A DNA stretch of 6,435 bases from DUAL01 sp036012565. GTDB taxonomy: Bacteria > Bacteroidota > Bacteroidia > Flavobacteriales > BACL11. The stretch covers positions 1-6,435 of the forward strand of contig DASCPP010000046.1 in NCBI GenBank assembly GCA_036012565.1. Direction: 5' to 3'. The translations under genes and the position numbers were made by a program. Under the pieces are notes generated by a model that was not told the DNA's origin, ran no database searches, and saw only the letters and a program-made list of their open reading frames with translations. Positions 5,233 to 6,435 of this stretch are shown piece by piece (position 1 is the stretch's first letter; every line of letters begins with the position of its first letter).

Positions 5233-6435
5233 TTATTCCGTGCTAACTTTTACACTAAAACCGCTTTTTCTTTTTTCTCCATCATTTCCGCTCTTTTTGC
5301 TTTCCACTTTTTCACCATCTTTTAGTGTTTTCGAAATCAAAGTGTAGGGGGCTGTTATCACCACATCACTATCTGATATTCCTTCCAAAATCTGAATAAA
5401 CTTATCATTCTGAATGCCTGTTTTTACAATGCTGAAATTTGCCATTTCGTTTTCAAATATGAAAACACATTCTACTTTTTTGTTGTCCCCATTTTTTACT
5501 GTGTCTTTTCTTGTTGTTACTGCTTGAATAGGAACTGAAATAATATTTTTCACTATTTTGGTTTGTACCTCAACAGATGCCGTCATTCCAGGACGAAATA
5601 TGGTCTTACCCAATATCCTAATCTTTACTTCAAAGTTAGTAACTTGGTCTGCACTAACCCCGCTTACATTTGCCGAATTTGCAATTTCGGTAACAACCCC
5701 TTGAAATTCCTCCCCAAAAAAAGCATCTACTTCAATAAGGGTAGTATCATTTAAATGCACACGAACAATATCGTTTTCATTTACCTCCACTGCAACTTCC
5801 ATGGCGCTCAAATCTGCCAAGCGCATTAGCTCTGTTCCTGACATTTGCCCTGTTCCAACTACCCTCTCGCCAAGTTCTACATTCAATCTAGAAATAGTAC
5901 CATGCACTGGCGCATAAATGGAAGTTTTATCCAAATTTTCTTCCGCCTCATTAAAGGATGCCTCAGCACTACTTACTGCATATTCAGAACTCTCCACAGT
6001 CAATTCTGCTACTTTATAAACGGCCTCAATTTGCTCAAATTCTGATAATGAAATCGCTTCCTGATTATAAAGTCGTTTGTTTCTGTTAAAGCTTGCTTTA
6101 CTTTCAGTCAATTGCGCTTTGGATTTAGCTAAATTTGCTTTGGCTGTATTTACAGAAGCCTTACTTCTTTCTAAAATTGATTTGTAAATATCTGGTTTTA
6201 TTTTTACGAGCAATTCTCCTTTACTTACCCTGTCTCCTTCCCTTATAAGTAACGCCACTATCTCACCTGAAACATCTGGAGAAATTTTAACTTCTACTTC
6301 TGGCTGTATTTTTCCACTAGCCGAAACAGTTTCAATAATTGTTCTCCTTTCCACCATTTCTGTTTCCACTAAAAGAGCATCTTCTGTTTTAATGACTCCT
6401 GTAAGTGTGCCGATTAGCATGATAAATGCCAAAAT
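5233..6435 (-). CDS. HlyD/MacA-type periplasmic adaptor subunit of an efflux transporter (5'-partial)
   Basis: The frame runs in from the right edge and ends with TAA at 5235-5233; 400 residues are visible and the start lies outside. The first 15 or so residues are hydrophobic, so they look like the end of an N-terminal membrane anchor or signal. Next come the first half of a lipoyl-like domain (about 42-80, V-S-G-E-I and G-D-R-V-S-K-G-E-L-L-V-K-I), an Ala/Glu/Lys/Ser-rich coiled-coil hairpin (about 82-170), the second lipoyl half (T-S-I-Y-A-P-V-H-G-T-I-S, 171-182), a beta-barrel domain (about 212-295) with F-R-P-G-M-T-A-S-V-E-V, and a membrane-proximal domain ending in a Lys/Ser-rich stretch. 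Such adaptors bridge an inner-membrane ABC (MacB-like) or RND pump to a TolC-type outer-membrane channel. The pump and channel genes are not visible, so substrate and transporter class are unknown. It is transcribed toward tsaB. Confidence 0.93.
   Translation of the reverse strand: MLAFIMLIGTLTGVIKTEDALLVETEMVERRTIIETVSASGKIQPEVEVKISPDVSGEIVALLIREGDRVSKGELLVKIKPDIYKSILERSKASVNTAKANLAKSKAQLTESKASFNRNKRLYNQEAISLSEFEQIEAVYKVAELTVESSEYAVSSAEASFNEAEENLDKTSIYAPVHGTISRLNVELGERVVGTGQMSGTELMRLADLSAMEVAVEVNENDIVRVHLNDTTLIEVDAFFGEEFQGVVTEIANSANVSGVSADQVTNFEVKIRILGKTIFRPGMTASVEVQTKIVKNIISVPIQAVTTRKDTVKNGDNKKVECVFIFENEMANFSIVKTGIQNDKFIQILEGISDSDVVITAPYTLISKTLKDGEKVESKKSGNDGEKRKSGFSVKVSTE

Noticed and set aside
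5563..6045. Two short plus-strand open frames (5563-5754 and 5845-6045) opposite the adaptor gene
   Set aside because: Both lie inside the conserved adaptor domains on the other strand and have no start context or recognisable features.
6430..6432. TTG at 6432-6430 as the adaptor start
   Set aside because: The frame stays open to the edge and the hydrophobic N-terminal segment is clearly cut, so this is an internal Leu codon.

Overview
The window looks like a piece of an AT-rich Bacteroidota chromosome, most likely from the Flavobacteriales or a near relative. Three things point there: a type IX secretion (T9SS) type A C-terminal sorting domain on the first protein, a SprB-like module next to it, and a TAnnTTTG-type promoter element before the second gene. 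This placement is inference from gene content, not a phylogenetic result.

Layout. Positions 1-2663 (+) are the 3' part of a large secreted, repeat-built surface protein whose start lies left of the window. It alternates a module of about 135 residues (B) with exactly 40-residue two-cysteine repeats (A), followed by a SprB-like module and the T9SS tail. Positions 2664-2755 are a short intergenic region with a possible terminator, an inverted repeat and a likely promoter. Positions 2756-4564 (+) encode a complete DEAD-box RNA helicase with a DbpA-type RNA-binding domain and a very basic tail. On the opposite strand, 5233-6435 is the 3' part of a HlyD/MacA-type periplasmic adaptor of an efflux system, and 4561-5232 is a complete tsaB, which makes a subunit of the tRNA t6A37-modifying complex.

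Organisation. The adaptor and tsaB form a tight leftward pair: the adaptor stop codon directly touches the tsaB start codon. tsaB and the helicase converge and overlap by 4 bp at their stop codons, with an 8-bp hairpin across the overlap. The helicase appears to have its own promoter and is probably not cotranscribed with the surface protein. No RNA gene, CRISPR array, insertion sequence or stretch of more than 300 bp without a gene was seen.

The most notable content is the internal architecture of the surface protein. Its repeats form a higher-order array with a 1020-bp register. One block is shorter by one 40-residue unit, and a hybrid-looking repeat sits at the place where the change would have happened. 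The remaining genes are recognisable members of known families. I did not find convincing evidence of a new multi-gene system.
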